From Ruminococcus sp. (GTDB taxonomy: Bacteria > Bacillota > Clostridia > Oscillospirales > Ruminococcaceae), in contig JAMPDU010000012.1 of NCBI GenBank assembly GCA_023665505.1, forward strand, positions 1 through 38,794: a stretch of DNA of 38,794 bases. The letters are read 5' to 3'. Numbering within the stretch: position 1 is the first letter of the stretch; every line of letters starts with the position of its first letter. The translations under genes and the position numbers were made by a program. Positions 27,829 to 35,928 of this stretch are shown here, piece by piece. The notes below the pieces were generated by a model. The model made no database searches and was not told where the DNA came from. It saw only the letters and a list, made by a program, of their open reading frames with translations.

Positions 27829-28221
27829 ATGGGATTCGGGAAACTGCTTGAACAAAAAATGCAAGAAAAAGAAATTAAACAATCCGAACTTGCGGCTGCC
27901 GTTGGTATTCCTAAGACAACGTTAAACAGTATAATTAGCCGGGACAACACAAAAATAGAGATAGAAGTATTTTTAAAAATATGTGAATACCTTAATTGTG
28001 ACCCTGACGAATTTTATAATAATTTTAGGAGAGAAAAATCAAGTTTAAAAACGTGTGACCTTTTGACGGAATGTCACGAAAGTGAAATTTATAACGTCGT
28101 TAAATTGCTTATGAGGCTTGATACTTTTGACCTCGGTCGCGTTGCAGGAAATGTTGAGGAAATGCTTAAAGCTGAAAAATACACGGCAAAAAGCCCTTAT
28201 TCAGAAGAGTCGGCAAGTTAA
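27829..28221 (+). CDS. XRE-family prophage repressor
   Basis: 130 aa. GKLLEQKMQEKEIKQSELAA then AVGIPKTTLNSIISRD is the HTH (about residues 4-38). LKICEYLNCDPDEFY closes the DNA-binding domain. The C-terminal half is helical and may dimerise. There is no peptidase domain of the LexA/CI type, so induction is unlikely to go through self-cleavage. GAAAGGAAGTGCATT precedes the ATG. Divergent from the cro-like gene. Confidence 0.88.
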   Translation: MGFGKLLEQKMQEKEIKQSELAAAVGIPKTTLNSIISRDNTKIEIEVFLKICEYLNCDPDEFYNNFRREKSSLKTCDLLTECHESEIYNVVKLLMRLDTFDLGRVAGNVEEMLKAEKYTAKSPYSEESAS

Positions 28222-28249
28222 TTTATGTGAATTTTAGGGAGGAATAAAA

Positions 28250-28585
28250 ATGTCAGAAAAGAACGATATAAAAAAAGAATACTGGACTTTGCTTTATAAT
28301 TTAGGCTGCGCCGATGTAAGCAAACCCGAAAAAAGCGACGCCGATATTCCCGAAAACGATATACCCGAAGATGTTGTTATAAACCCCGACGGCAACCTCG
28401 TAAGATGTTCGCAAAGTTTGTCAAGCGATAAAATTCAAATACTTAATCAGATTAAAAATCAAAAACTGCTTGAAAGCATTGAACAGCACTTGAAAACCAT
28501 AAAGACATACATCGCCGTTGCCTTTTGGATTTCGGTGTCGTCTGCGGCCATTTTAGTCTTGTCGGCAATTATACGGTTGCTGTAA
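28250..28585 (+). CDS. Small membrane protein of the lysogeny region
   Basis: 111 aa, GGGAGGAATAAAA before the ATG. A soluble, acidic N-terminal part with VINPDGNLVRCSQSL is followed by a helix (ILNQIKNQKLLESIEQHLKT) and one membrane segment at the C-terminus (AVAFWISVSSAAILVLSAII). No family is recognised. It follows the repressor by 28 bases and may be part of the same transcript. Confidence 0.72.
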   Translation: MSEKNDIKKEYWTLLYNLGCADVSKPEKSDADIPENDIPEDVVINPDGNLVRCSQSLSSDKIQILNQIKNQKLLESIEQHLKTIKTYIAVAFWISVSSAAILVLSAIIRLL

Positions 28586-28596
28586 AAATAAAAATC

Positions 28597-28619
28597 CCGC
28601 CTGCACACCATGCAGACGG
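28597..28619 (-). terminator. Hairpin between lysogeny genes, T-tract facing left
   Basis: CCGCCTGC and GCAGACGG pair (one G-U). Read leftward, GATTTTTATTTTT follows; read rightward there is no T-tract. It would stop transcripts running against the lysogeny genes. A close copy lies at 29673-29694. Confidence 0.55.
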
Positions 28620-28651
28620 TTAAAATAAAAAAAATTGGAGGAGTTTTAAAT

Positions 28652-28891
28652 ATGGGCTTAAAATTCAGAAAAAGCAAAAAAATTCTCCCCGGTGTAAGAG
28701 TAAATCTATCCAAAAAGGGCGTAGGCGTATCTTTCGGAGGAAAACACGCACGCTGCTCCATAAGCTCGACGGGACGGCACACAACCTCCGTCAGAATTGC
28801 TCCGGGGCTTACATACAGCACATCAAGCGGTGGCTCGGGAAAGCAAAAGAAAAACCGCAAAGGCAATACAAAATCGTACACCGAACAGTAA
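28652..28891 (+). CDS. DUF4236 domain protein
   Basis: 79 aa. MGLKFRKSKKILPGVRVNLS followed by KKGVGVSFGG is the exact DUF4236 pattern (G-x-x-F-R-K-S, then P-G-V-R-x-N-x-S-K). The rest, RTTSVRIAPGLTYSTSSGGS-like, is basic and Ser/Gly-rich. TTGGAGGAG precedes the ATG. The function of the family is unsettled. Confidence 0.9.
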   Translation: MGLKFRKSKKILPGVRVNLSKKGVGVSFGGKHARCSISSTGRHTTSVRIAPGLTYSTSSGGSGKQKKNRKGNTKSYTEQ

Positions 28892-28902
28892 GGACAATAA
28901 AA

Positions 28903-29667
28903 ATGGAAAATCACAAAAAGCTCAACTCAGCATATCAAATATTTATAGTCATACTTGCCATTCTGTCGATCATATTGGTTATTCTCGACTTGTGCGGCAA
29001 AATCAGCCTTGCGAGTGGTGCATTGTTTTGGATTGATACAAGCATACTGATAATATTTGCTGTTGATTACATAGTCAGATTTATTATATCAAAAAGCAAA
29101 TGGCAGTTCTTTAAGCAAAATATTTTCGACCTGCTTGCGATTATACCGTTCAATTCGATTTTCAGTTTTTTCAGATTTGCAAGGGTCTTTCGCATAGCAA
29201 AATTATCCAAACTTGCAAAGCTTTCCAAATTCACAAAGCTTGCACGGCTTACGGCATTGTTCGGACGTTTTGGAGCACGCGCAAAAAAATTTCTGCATAC
29301 AAACGGATTTATTTATGTGCTGTACATATCGGGCGTACTTATTTTAATATCATCGTTTATTATGATGTACGCAGAGGGTAAAGGCTTTTTTGACGCGCTG
29401 TGGTGGTCTATAGTAACCGTAACAACGGTAGGCTACGGAGATATATCCCCCGAAACGGGAGTGGGGCGCGTTATGGCAGTTGTGCTTATGATTTTCGGAA
29501 TAGGTTTTATATCAATGCTAACAGGTACGATAACAACCTTTTTCGCTAATCGTGCTACAGAAGATAAAACCGATAAAGATGTCGGTGAACTTGAAAAAAT
29601 TATTACCGATATGGACGATAATGAGCGTGGAAAATTGCTTGAAATTGCAAGAATATTAAAAAAATAA
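28903..29667 (+). CDS. Voltage-gated-type potassium channel
   Basis: 254 aa, six-membrane-segment channel. S1 at about 11-30, S2 at 40-62, and an S4-like segment with regularly spaced Arg/Lys (FFRFARVFRIAKLSKLAKLS, 89-108). The pore follows with WWSIVTVTTVGYGD; the selectivity filter TVGYGD is at 175-180. S6 is at about 188-213, then a short cytoplasmic tail. It follows DUF4236 by 11 bases. Expressed in the lysogen, it could change membrane potential, in superinfection control or stress. The molecular call is firm; the role is inferred. Confidence 0.92.
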   Translation: MENHKKLNSAYQIFIVILAILSIILVILDLCGKISLASGALFWIDTSILIIFAVDYIVRFIISKSKWQFFKQNIFDLLAIIPFNSIFSFFRFARVFRIAKLSKLAKLSKFTKLARLTALFGRFGARAKKFLHTNGFIYVLYISGVLILISSFIMMYAEGKGFFDALWWSIVTVTTVGYGDISPETGVGRVMAVVLMIFGIGFISMLTGTITTFFANRATEDKTDKDVGELEKIITDMDDNERGKLLEIARILKK

Positions 29668-29672
29668 AAATT

Positions 29673-29694
29673 CCGTCTGCAAACGTGCAGACGG
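29673..29694 (-). terminator. Hairpin after the channel gene, T-tract facing left
   Basis: CCGTCTGC and GCAGACGG are perfect complements. Read leftward, AATTTTTATTTTTTTAA follows. Like the hairpin at 28597-28619, it would block antisense transcription rather than the gene's own. Confidence 0.55.
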
Positions 29695-29731
29695 TTATAA
29701 AAGATTAAATAAAATTTTGGAGGAATGTAAA

Positions 29732-30808
29732 ATGGATTTTATCGATGAAATCAAACAATTTAGCAAAAGGGTTGACAGCTTAAAGGACAACCTTACCACC
29801 GAAGAGGCAACAAAAACTTCGTTAATAATGCCGTTTTTTGCGCTCCTCGGCTATGATGTGTTTAATCCCGATGAATTTGTCCCCGAATATACCGCTGACG
29901 TTGGGATTAAAAAGGGTGAAAAAGTCGATTATGCCATTTTAAACAACGGCGAACCCGTAATTCTCATAGAGGCAAAATGGGTAAAAGAGGAACTCCAAAA
30001 GCACGATTCCCAATTGTTCCGTTATTTCGGCACGTCAAAGGCTAAGTTTGCAATTCTCACCAACGGCATAACATACCGCTTTTACACCGACCTTGAGGAA
30101 ACCAATAAAATGGACGAAAAGCCGTTTTTGGAAATAAATATGCTTGACATCAAGGAAACCCAAGTTGCGGAACTGAAAAAATTCAAAAAATCCGCTTTTA
30201 GCATTGACGAAATTTTTAATACAGCCTCACAGCTTAAATATTCCAACGAAATAAAAAATGTTTTCGCGCAGGACTTGCAGAACCCAAGCGACCAGCTTAT
30301 AAAATATTTCCTTTCGTCTGTTTACAGCGGTCAAAGAACGCAAAACGCCATTGAGAAGTTCCGCCCAATTGTAAAGCAATCCCTTAACCAGTTTATAAAT
30401 GAAATGATGAACGATAAAATAAAAACGGCTTTAGGCGCGGAGGAAACGCAGCCGCTTGCCGCCGAAACTTCGGAAACTGCCGAAACTGCTGCACCTGCAC
30501 AGGCAAAGGACGCTCCCAAAATCGTAACAACCGAGGAAGAGCTGGAGGCTTATTTTATAATCAAAAACCTGCTCAAAGAAGTTGTGCCTATAGAAGAGGT
30601 TACATATAAAGACAACGAACGTTATATGGCAATTTTGCACAAAAACAAAACAACCCGCTGGATATGCAGGCTGTACTTCAATTCCGCCAAGAAGTTTATA
30701 ACCGTTCCCGATGAAAATAAAAAAGATGTGCGTATAGATATTGACAGTGTTTACGACATTGAAAAGCATAAGGACAAACTTGTAATGGCATTGAACAGAT
30801 ATTTATAA
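29732..30808 (+). CDS. Stand-alone HsdR N-terminal-like nuclease domain protein
   Basis: 358 aa from MDFIDEIKQFSKRVDSLKDN, with TTGGAGGAATG upstream. EEATKTSLIMPFFALLGYDV followed by VDYAILNNGEPVILIEAKW holds the PD-(D/E)xK motifs: Asp in VDYAI, then E-A-K. This is the nuclease part of type I restriction R subunits. There is no helicase part and no hsdM or hsdS gene nearby. The C-terminal region (from about 255) starts after a Pro/Ala/Glu-rich linker and has its own fold (WICRLYFNSAKKFITVPDEN). Likely a phage-encoded defence or exclusion protein. Confidence 0.85.
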   Translation: MDFIDEIKQFSKRVDSLKDNLTTEEATKTSLIMPFFALLGYDVFNPDEFVPEYTADVGIKKGEKVDYAILNNGEPVILIEAKWVKEELQKHDSQLFRYFGTSKAKFAILTNGITYRFYTDLEETNKMDEKPFLEINMLDIKETQVAELKKFKKSAFSIDEIFNTASQLKYSNEIKNVFAQDLQNPSDQLIKYFLSSVYSGQRTQNAIEKFRPIVKQSLNQFINEMMNDKIKTALGAEETQPLAAETSETAETAAPAQAKDAPKIVTTEEELEAYFIIKNLLKEVVPIEEVTYKDNERYMAILHKNKTTRWICRLYFNSAKKFITVPDENKKDVRIDIDSVYDIEKHKDKLVMALNRYL

Positions 30809-30812
30809 AATA

Positions 30813-30832
30813 TTTTGCAGTCAACTGCAAAA
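30813..30832. terminator. Short version of the shared cassette hairpin
   Basis: TTTTGCAGT and ACTGCAAAA pair around CA, the core of the 30-nt hairpins at 6535, 11661 and 13964 without their outer AAGCG/CGCTT. It lies 4 bases after the HsdR-like gene. Confidence 0.6.
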
Positions 30833-30833
30833 A

Positions 30834-30902
30834 TAAAAAAATCCCGTCTATGCACCACCACTGACGGGATAAAAGCTGCGGAATGGTATACCGCAACCCC
30901 AC
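30834..30902 (-). ncRNA. Candidate small RNA antisense to the integrase leader
   Basis: A perfect leftward promoter (30909-30937) is followed after about 32 bases by ATCCCGTC and GACGGGAT (30870-30863 and 30848-30841), a strong hairpin with TTTTTTATTTTT after it. The product of about 69 nt has a first stem TGCGG/CCGCA and the terminator stem, and no reading frame. Its promoter covers the integrase ribosome site. It may limit integrase expression or act in trans. Transcription is inferred. Confidence 0.6.
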
Positions 30903-30908
30903 AATCTT

Positions 30909-30937
30909 ATTATACCATTCCTCGGCAAATTTGTCAA
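30909..30937 (-). promoter_or_regulatory. Perfect promoter of the antisense small RNA
   Basis: TTGACA at 30937-30932 and TATAAT at 30914-30909, spacer 17. An 11-base inverted repeat, GGAATGGTATA (30880-30890) and TATACCATTCC (30911-30921), overlaps it and could be an integrase or regulator site. Confidence 0.85.
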
Positions 30938-30948
30938 GGAGGAATTTT

Positions 30949-32046
30949 ATGAAACGCACAAACACCGCCAAATGGATTGAATCCCGGGGGCGCTGGCAAA
31001 TCAACGTCCAAAAGGACGGTATCCGCAAAACCTTTACATCGTCCAAGCCCGGGCGGACGGGTCAAGCCGAGGCAAACCGCAAAGCCGACCGCTGGCTTGA
31101 CGACGGCATTTCCAACGCCAAAATAAAAGTCAGCCAAGCCTCGGAGCAGTACATCGAAAGCCTTAAACTTTCCACTTCCAAAAGCCACTGGATAAAGTAC
31201 GAAAGCGCGTTCCGAAATCACATCAATCCATACATCGGCACGGTTCGCGTCGAGAACATCACCGAACAGCACCTGCAGGACGTTATCGACCGCGCCTACG
31301 GAAAAGGGCTTGCCAAAAAGTCGCTGATGAACCTCCGCGCCTGCCTTGTGTCATTTATAAAATACTGCCGTAAAAACAAGCTGACCGCCTTGCTCCCCGA
31401 GGACTTGACGATACCCCGCGAGGCTAAAGTCAGCGAAAAGCATATTTTACAGCCGTGCGACCTTAAAACTCTTTTTTCGGAGGACTCGACCTTGTACCGG
31501 GGCAAAGTCATACACGACCCGCTCATTTATGCGTACCGTTTTCACGTTCTGACAGGCTTGCGCCCCGGCGAGCTTGCGGGACTGAAATGGACTGATATAA
31601 AGGACGGCAACGTGTACCTGCGCCGCTCGATAAACGCCCTCGGCGAAACCACCACAGGCAAGAACCAAAACGCCCGGAGAAATTTCGCGCTTAATATATT
31701 CACGTCGGCGATACTTGCCGAACAGGAGAAACAGCTTGCGGAGCTTGAAATTCAGTCCGAGTACGTCTTTTGCGACAAATGGGGCGAACCGCTGAAAAAC
31801 GGCAATTACTACAAGCGCTGGAGCGCGTACCGTGATTTTCACAATATGCCGCCCGTTACGCCTTACGAACTGCGGCACACTTTTGTTTCGGCGGTGAAAT
31901 CCCTGCCCGAGGGCTATTTAAAGCGGCTTGTGGGGCACTCAAAGGATATGGATACATACGGTGTGTACTCCCACGAAATGGACGGGGATATGTCCGAAAC
32001 GGCAACTCTTGTGCAAGGCATTTTCAAGCAAATTTTGGCAGGGTAA
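30949..32046 (+). CDS. int: Prophage integrase, tyrosine recombinase
   Basis: 365 aa from MKRTNTAKWIESRGRWQINV, with AAGGAGG upstream. An AP2-like arm-binding domain comes first, then a SAM-like core-binding domain (VSQASEQYIESLKLSTSKSH to about 160). The catalytic residues are Arg205 in TGLRPGEL, Arg309 in PYELRHTF, His330 in VGHSKDMD and Tyr340 in GVYSH. The usual His before the second Arg is Tyr306. It lies next to the tRNA-Ala gene, its likely attachment site. Confidence 0.95.
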   Translation: MKRTNTAKWIESRGRWQINVQKDGIRKTFTSSKPGRTGQAEANRKADRWLDDGISNAKIKVSQASEQYIESLKLSTSKSHWIKYESAFRNHINPYIGTVRVENITEQHLQDVIDRAYGKGLAKKSLMNLRACLVSFIKYCRKNKLTALLPEDLTIPREAKVSEKHILQPCDLKTLFSEDSTLYRGKVIHDPLIYAYRFHVLTGLRPGELAGLKWTDIKDGNVYLRRSINALGETTTGKNQNARRNFALNIFTSAILAEQEKQLAELEIQSEYVFCDKWGEPLKNGNYYKRWSAYRDFHNMPPVTPYELRHTFVSAVKSLPEGYLKRLVGHSKDMDTYGVYSHEMDGDMSETATLVQGIFKQILAG

Positions 32047-32104
32047 ATTAAATTTTCCCACCGTAAATTTAAAGTGTGTACTTTTGTGTGTACCTCAAAA
32101 AAGC

Positions 32105-32139
32105 AAAACCCGCGCAAACAACGTATTTACGCGGGTTTT
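32105..32139. terminator. Terminator between integrase and tRNA-Ala
   Basis: AAAACCCGCG (32105-32114) and CGCGGGTTTT (32130-32139) pair. On the minus strand TTTTGCTTTTTT follows the stem, so it ends the tRNA transcript; on the plus strand it can stop integrase transcription. Confidence 0.8.
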
Positions 32140-32141
32140 CT

Positions 32142-32175
32142 TGGTGGAGCATAGGGGACTTGAACCCCTGACCCC
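32142..32175. other. Likely right attachment site of the prophage
   Basis: The 3' half of the tRNA-Ala gene, directly beside the integrase, is the expected att core. The other copy should be at the unseen left end of the prophage. Confidence 0.5.
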
Positions 32176-32217
32176 CACACTGCCAGTGTGGTGCGCTCCC
32201 AACTGCGCTAATGCCCC
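32142..32217 (-). tRNA. tRNA-Ala, anticodon GGC
   Basis: The 76 bases fold as a full cloverleaf: acceptor GGGGCAT with ATGCTCC, D stem GCGC, anticodon stem CCACA/TGTGG with loop CTGGCAG, T stem AGGGG/CCCCT with loop TTCAAGT, and an encoded CCA. The anticodon GGC reads Ala codons GCC/GCU, and the acceptor contains the G3-U70 pair that identifies alanine. Its 3' end borders the prophage, so it is the likely attachment site. Confidence 0.95.
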
Positions 32218-32290
32218 ATTGGAACATTAACATTATATCACAAAATTTTCCCTTTGTCAACCCCTAATTTGAAAAAATCCGAAAAAAATT

Positions 32291-32668
32291 TTACAGCCCG
32301 AAATCATAAAACTCCCCCGTCTCCCTATCCCGATACTCATGTTTCTCATAATACCCAATCAACGCACCGTCCCCGCCCCGCAAAGCCACCATATAAACGT
32401 CCTTATTCTCCTTTTCGTTGTAAAATGTGTACACCCTGTTGTTTTGCGGACTTTTCCCGAACCACTCCACCACCTGCAAAATCCTTTCGTTGCCCGACTT
32501 GCCGTGGCAGTTCAGCAGCGACTTCCCCACCAGCTCATACCCGCCGCTTTTTTTGTACCTCTCCGCCGCCGCAGGGTTCATATAAACGATAGTGTGGGAC
32601 AAATCGCAAATCACCACCGCCGAGGTATCCAAATCAATAACGCTCTTAAAAAATTCATAAAGTTCCAT
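32291..32668 (-). CDS. Single-domain PAS protein
   Basis: 125 aa, GAGAGGAG before the ATG. SAVVICDLSHTIVYMNPAAA, then ELVGKSLLNCHGKSGNERIL, is a PAS core (sensory domain, strand plus N-P-A-A turn). The later strands YTFYNEKENKDVYMVALRGG and IGYYEKHEYRD complete the fold. There is no output domain, so it may work through a partner. Cys-containing NCHGKSG occurs in similar short PAS proteins of Clostridia. Host gene. Confidence 0.85.
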   Translation of the reverse strand: MELYEFFKSVIDLDTSAVVICDLSHTIVYMNPAAAERYKKSGGYELVGKSLLNCHGKSGNERILQVVEWFGKSPQNNRVYTFYNEKENKDVYMVALRGGDGALIGYYEKHEYRDRETGEFYDFGL

Positions 32669-32699
32669 AATAAAACTCCTCTCAATATTTTATAAAAAT

Positions 32700-33752
32700 T
32701 TAATTTTTAAACCTGCACCCCCGCGCAAACTCCTCAAACAAACCCGTCAGCTTTTCATCAAGTTTTTTTCGGCTGTTTGGCTTGCGAAGTTCCATAGTAC
32801 AGTCAAGCAATTCACAATCGGCAATCTCTAAAATATACGAAATTCGGTGAACGCTTTTATTTCTCATTTCCGCGCGTAATTTAAAAATACCGTGCTCCAC
32901 ATTTTTCACCTCAAAAAATTCCGCCTTGCCATACAGCTTTTCCCAAGCCCTGCGGACATTTTCCTCCGAAATATCGCAGTCAAGCTCCGCCGCAATACCA
33001 AGTGAAAACGCCGCCGACCATTCCGCATCTTCCCTCGGCAAATACATATACGCTTGATAAATCTCCCCCACCCCGTAATCATCATAATCGGAAAAATGCT
33101 TGTCCCGAGGAGCAGATACAGTAAGTTTACTCCCGCTTAAAAGTTCAATATCTTTTTCGGGGTACGGATTTCCCGCAACCTTGTCGGCAATCTTTCTGCT
33201 GCGGTCAAAAGCCTCAAATATCATTTCGCCGAGCTTTTCGGGTTCGGGAAATTCAGTAAATTCAAGCGGTTCGTCAAATGTCAATACCTTTGGTTCGCCA
33301 AGAGAATCCGAGTTGTCAAGGTAATATCGACTTCCGTCTTTATAACTCCACCAAAGAGTAAAGGAGTATTTTTTTTCTGCAATGTTATAGTCAAAATTAC
33401 AGTGATCATAATTTCGATCCAAATCTTTATAATCTTTGGCGTCATAAAATTTCAGATATGTCTCCCCTTTGGGAATACTTTCATACTCTTCAATGTTCAT
33501 ACCAACCAACTCTTCAAACTCGGCAATTGATAAATCGCCGAGTTCTTCAAACCTTTTTAAAAGTTTACCAGCAAGCATTCCGACTTCCTTGATATTATCA
33601 TCGGTTTTGTATTTTTCAATGTATGTCTTACGCCGATATCCGTCAGCCCTTGCAACATCAATTTGCGTTTGAAAATACACAACATTATTTCTTCTGCGTA
33701 CAACTAACGGTATGCGTGAGGTAAAATGATCTGCCTTTAATTTAAATTTCAT
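32700..33752 (-). CDS. Host protein of unknown function
   Basis: 350 aa from MKFKLKADHFTSRIPLVVRR, with AAAGGAAG before the ATG. Acidic and aromatic-rich, with YDHCNFDYNIAEKKYSFTLW then YLDNSDSLGEPKVLTF; a basic strand-rich start and a charged C-terminus. No membrane segment. I recognise no family. It lies between a PAS gene and queA. Confidence 0.7.
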   Translation of the reverse strand: MKFKLKADHFTSRIPLVVRRRNNVVYFQTQIDVARADGYRRKTYIEKYKTDDNIKEVGMLAGKLLKRFEELGDLSIAEFEELVGMNIEEYESIPKGETYLKFYDAKDYKDLDRNYDHCNFDYNIAEKKYSFTLWWSYKDGSRYYLDNSDSLGEPKVLTFDEPLEFTEFPEPEKLGEMIFEAFDRSRKIADKVAGNPYPEKDIELLSGSKLTVSAPRDKHFSDYDDYGVGEIYQAYMYLPREDAEWSAAFSLGIAAELDCDISEENVRRAWEKLYGKAEFFEVKNVEHGIFKLRAEMRNKSVHRISYILEIADCELLDCTMELRKPNSRKKLDEKLTGLFEEFARGCRFKN

Positions 33753-33814
33753 TAAAATACTTCCTTTCAAAAATTTTTATTTTTTTAATCTGCACTCCCG
33801 TGCAAATTCCTAAA

Positions 33815-33842
33815 CCTGTCAACTATACACTGTAAACTGTCA
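33815..33842. repeat. Heptamer array starting at the queA stop codon
   Basis: On the minus strand: TGACAGT, TTACAGT, GTATAGT, TGACAGG, with the first TGA as the queA stop. It lies outside the prophage, so the heptamers belong to the host as well. Confidence 0.9.
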
Positions 33843-34889
33843 AATAATCAACATCGCGTCCCCAAAACTGAAAAACCTGTACCTCTCCTCCACCGCCTTT
33901 CTGTACGCGTTCATAGTATTTTCATACCCCAAAAACGCCGACACAAGCATAATCAGCGTGCTTTCGGGCAGGTGAAAATTGGTAATAAGCCCGTCCAAAA
34001 CCTTAAACTCAAACCCCGGGTAAATAAAAATATCTGTGTACCCCTCGCACTCTCTCACACTCCCATACCGCGCCGCCGCGCTTTCAAGTGTACGGCAGGA
34101 CGTCGTCCCCACCGCGATGACCCGTCCCCCCTCGGCTTTTGTACGGTTTATCAGCTCCGCCGTCTCCCGGGGTATGGAAAAATGCTCGCTGTGCATTTTG
34201 TGGTCGAGGACGTTCTCTTCCTTTACGGGACGGAACGTCCCCAGCCCTACATGCAGCGTGACATAAGCAAGGTTCACCCCTTTTTTTTGCAAATCCTCCA
34301 GCATTTCCTCGGTAAAGTGCAGCCCCGCCGTTGGCGCGGCGGCAGAACCCAATTCTCTGCTGTACACCGTCTGATACCGCTCCTTGTTTTCCAGCTTTTG
34401 TGTAATATACGGCGGCAGCGGCATCTGCCCAACCCTGTCAAGGGCGGCAAAAAAATTCCCCTGACAGTCAAATTTTACAAGACGGTTCCCCCCCTCTACC
34501 GTTTCAAGAATTTCCGCCTTAAGCACCCCGTCCCCGAAAGAAAATTTCGCCCCGGGCTTAGCCTTTTTCCCGGGACGGACAAGGGTTTCCCAAACCTTGT
34601 CCCCCTTCTGCTCCAGCAGCAGGAACTCCACCACAGCCCCCGTGTCCTTCACCCCGAAAAGCCGCGCGGGCAGCACCCGCGAATCGTTCAGCACAAGCAA
34701 GTCCCCCGCCTTGAGGTAGTCCCCCAAATCGTAAAAATGCCTGTGCTCAACCGCCCCCGTGACCCTGTCGGCTTTCAGCATACGTGAAAAATTCCTCGGC
34801 TCTATGGGCGTTTGCGCGATAAGCTCCTCGGGCAAGTCGTACCAAAAATCCGAGCGTTTCATTGCCCCCGAAAGTACTTTTGTGTTCAC
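33840..34889 (-). CDS. queA: S-adenosylmethionine:tRNA ribosyltransferase-isomerase
   Basis: 349 aa. The enzyme transfers and isomerises the ribosyl part of SAM to make epoxyqueuosine at position 34 of tRNAs. Signatures: [20 protein letters not shown] at the N-terminus, [35 protein letters not shown] and then [19 protein letters not shown], and [18 protein letters not shown] near the end. The GTG start has AGGAGGAATTTAA upstream. The internal Met at residue 10 matches the usual family start and could be an alternative. Confidence 0.97.
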   Translation of the reverse strand: MNTKVLSGAMKRSDFWYDLPEELIAQTPIEPRNFSRMLKADRVTGAVEHRHFYDLGDYLKAGDLLVLNDSRVLPARLFGVKDTGAVVEFLLLEQKGDKVWETLVRPGKKAKPGAKFSFGDGVLKAEILETVEGGNRLVKFDCQGNFFAALDRVGQMPLPPYITQKLENKERYQTVYSRELGSAAAPTAGLHFTEEMLEDLQKKGVNLAYVTLHVGLGTFRPVKEENVLDHKMHSEHFSIPRETAELINRTKAEGGRVIAVGTTSCRTLESAAARYGSVRECEGYTDIFIYPGFEFKVLDGLITNFHLPESTLIMLVSAFLGYENTMNAYRKAVEERYRFFSFGDAMLII

Positions 34890-34905
34890 TTAAATTCCTC
34901 CTAAA

Positions 34906-35847
34906 TTAGTTCTGCGGCAAATTCTCCGAATACTCCTTATACTCCTCCATAACCCGCAAAACGCAGGCATAAACATCGTCAAGCGTATAATCTTCACTGT
35001 CGGGTACTTCTATCATTTTCGTTCCCGAGTTAATGCGGTAAAGCTCTTCATATTTCCCGAAATATTTTTGGTACAGTTCGTCGCCGTCATTGCCTTGTTC
35101 GATCAAATCCGTTATATCCTCGGGATCATGCAACATTCTTCCAAATTCGCCGTTCGGATTTATTTTGCTTACAGAAAAGGCTGAACCTGAAATACTGCCG
35201 TTTCCGTCGCTGTCATATTCATACGTAATATCTTCCCGAAACTCAATTACTTCATCTGTCAGTGCATATACCATACGGTAACCTACAAAACCGTGTCCGC
35301 CGCTTGTTTCAAACAGCATAACCTTTTCACCTGTTTCACTGTCGACAGCGGCTATATAATCTTTGTAAGCTGCCGAATAATAGTTATACAATAAATCTCC
35401 CTCAAGGGTACACGCCGCCATTGTTCCGCCCCATTGACCGCCGTCAAATAACGTGATTTCGGGTACTCCGTCAAAATTCAAATCCACAAAATCAAATCTG
35501 TACATATCGGGAGCGTTGGCGTGGTATCTATCCTCTTTAAGAAACCGATAAACCGTCTCGGAAGCCGCCCGCGCCCATTCGAGATAATCCCCCTCAAGCT
35601 CTGCGGGGGCAACCGTTTCGCGGGTCGTCTCGGCAGAACTTTCCGTCACCGTAACCTTTTTCCTTACCGTAGTTGTTTGCGGACTTGTCCGTTCCGTCTC
35701 CGCAGCCGTCTCGGTAATTTCGGTTGTTGTCTGCACCGTCTCGCTTGCCGTCTCCGAAACCGTCTCCGAATTAGCGGAAGTCCCCCCGCACCCCGCCAGC
35801 GACAAAGCCGTAACCGTACCCAAAAACACCCTTGCAAGCCTTTTCAT
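34906..35847 (-). CDS. Lipoprotein with a Thr/Ser/Glu-rich linker
   Basis: 313 aa. A signal peptide (MKRLARVFLGTVTALSLAG) ends in the lipobox LAGC, Cys20 being the likely lipid site. Residues 22-85 are a low-complexity linker of Thr, Ser and Glu. The folded part begins near 88 and includes FDFVDLNFDGVPEITLFDGG, a calcium-loop-like D-x-N-x-D motif common in this kind of surface protein. GGAG precedes the ATG. Function unknown; it is exported and membrane-anchored. Confidence 0.85.
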   Translation of the reverse strand: MKRLARVFLGTVTALSLAGCGGTSANSETVSETASETVQTTTEITETAAETERTSPQTTTVRKKVTVTESSAETTRETVAPAELEGDYLEWARAASETVYRFLKEDRYHANAPDMYRFDFVDLNFDGVPEITLFDGGQWGGTMAACTLEGDLLYNYYSAAYKDYIAAVDSETGEKVMLFETSGGHGFVGYRMVYALTDEVIEFREDITYEYDSDGNGSISGSAFSVSKINPNGEFGRMLHDPEDITDLIEQGNDGDELYQKYFGKYEELYRINSGTKMIEVPDSEDYTLDDVYACVLRVMEEYKEYSENLPQN

Positions 35848-35862
35848 TTAAAAAACTCCTTT

Positions 35863-35892
35863 ATAATAAAATATTTAAAAAACTATTGACAA
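35863..35892 (-). promoter_or_regulatory. Possible promoter of the lipoprotein gene
   Basis: Read leftward, TTGTCA and TATTAT are about 18 bases apart, near the asd promoter and pointing the other way. Weak match. Confidence 0.35.
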
Positions 35893-35914
35893 ACCGCCCG
35901 ATATTGTATATAAT
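35886..35914 (+). promoter_or_regulatory. Promoter of the asd-dapA operon
   Basis: TTGACA at 35886-35891 and TATAAT at 35909-35914, spacer 17, directly upstream of the lysine riboswitch. Confidence 0.9.
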
Positions 35915-35928
35915 AAAAAGTAATCAAC

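Noticed and set aside
29732..30808. Complete type I restriction system
   Set aside because: Only the nuclease-like N-terminal part is present; there is no helicase part and no hsdM or hsdS in the window.
1808..33843. CRISPR-like arrays from the short repeats
   Set aside because: Units are 7 bases, directly adjacent, degenerate and without spacers; no cas genes are present.
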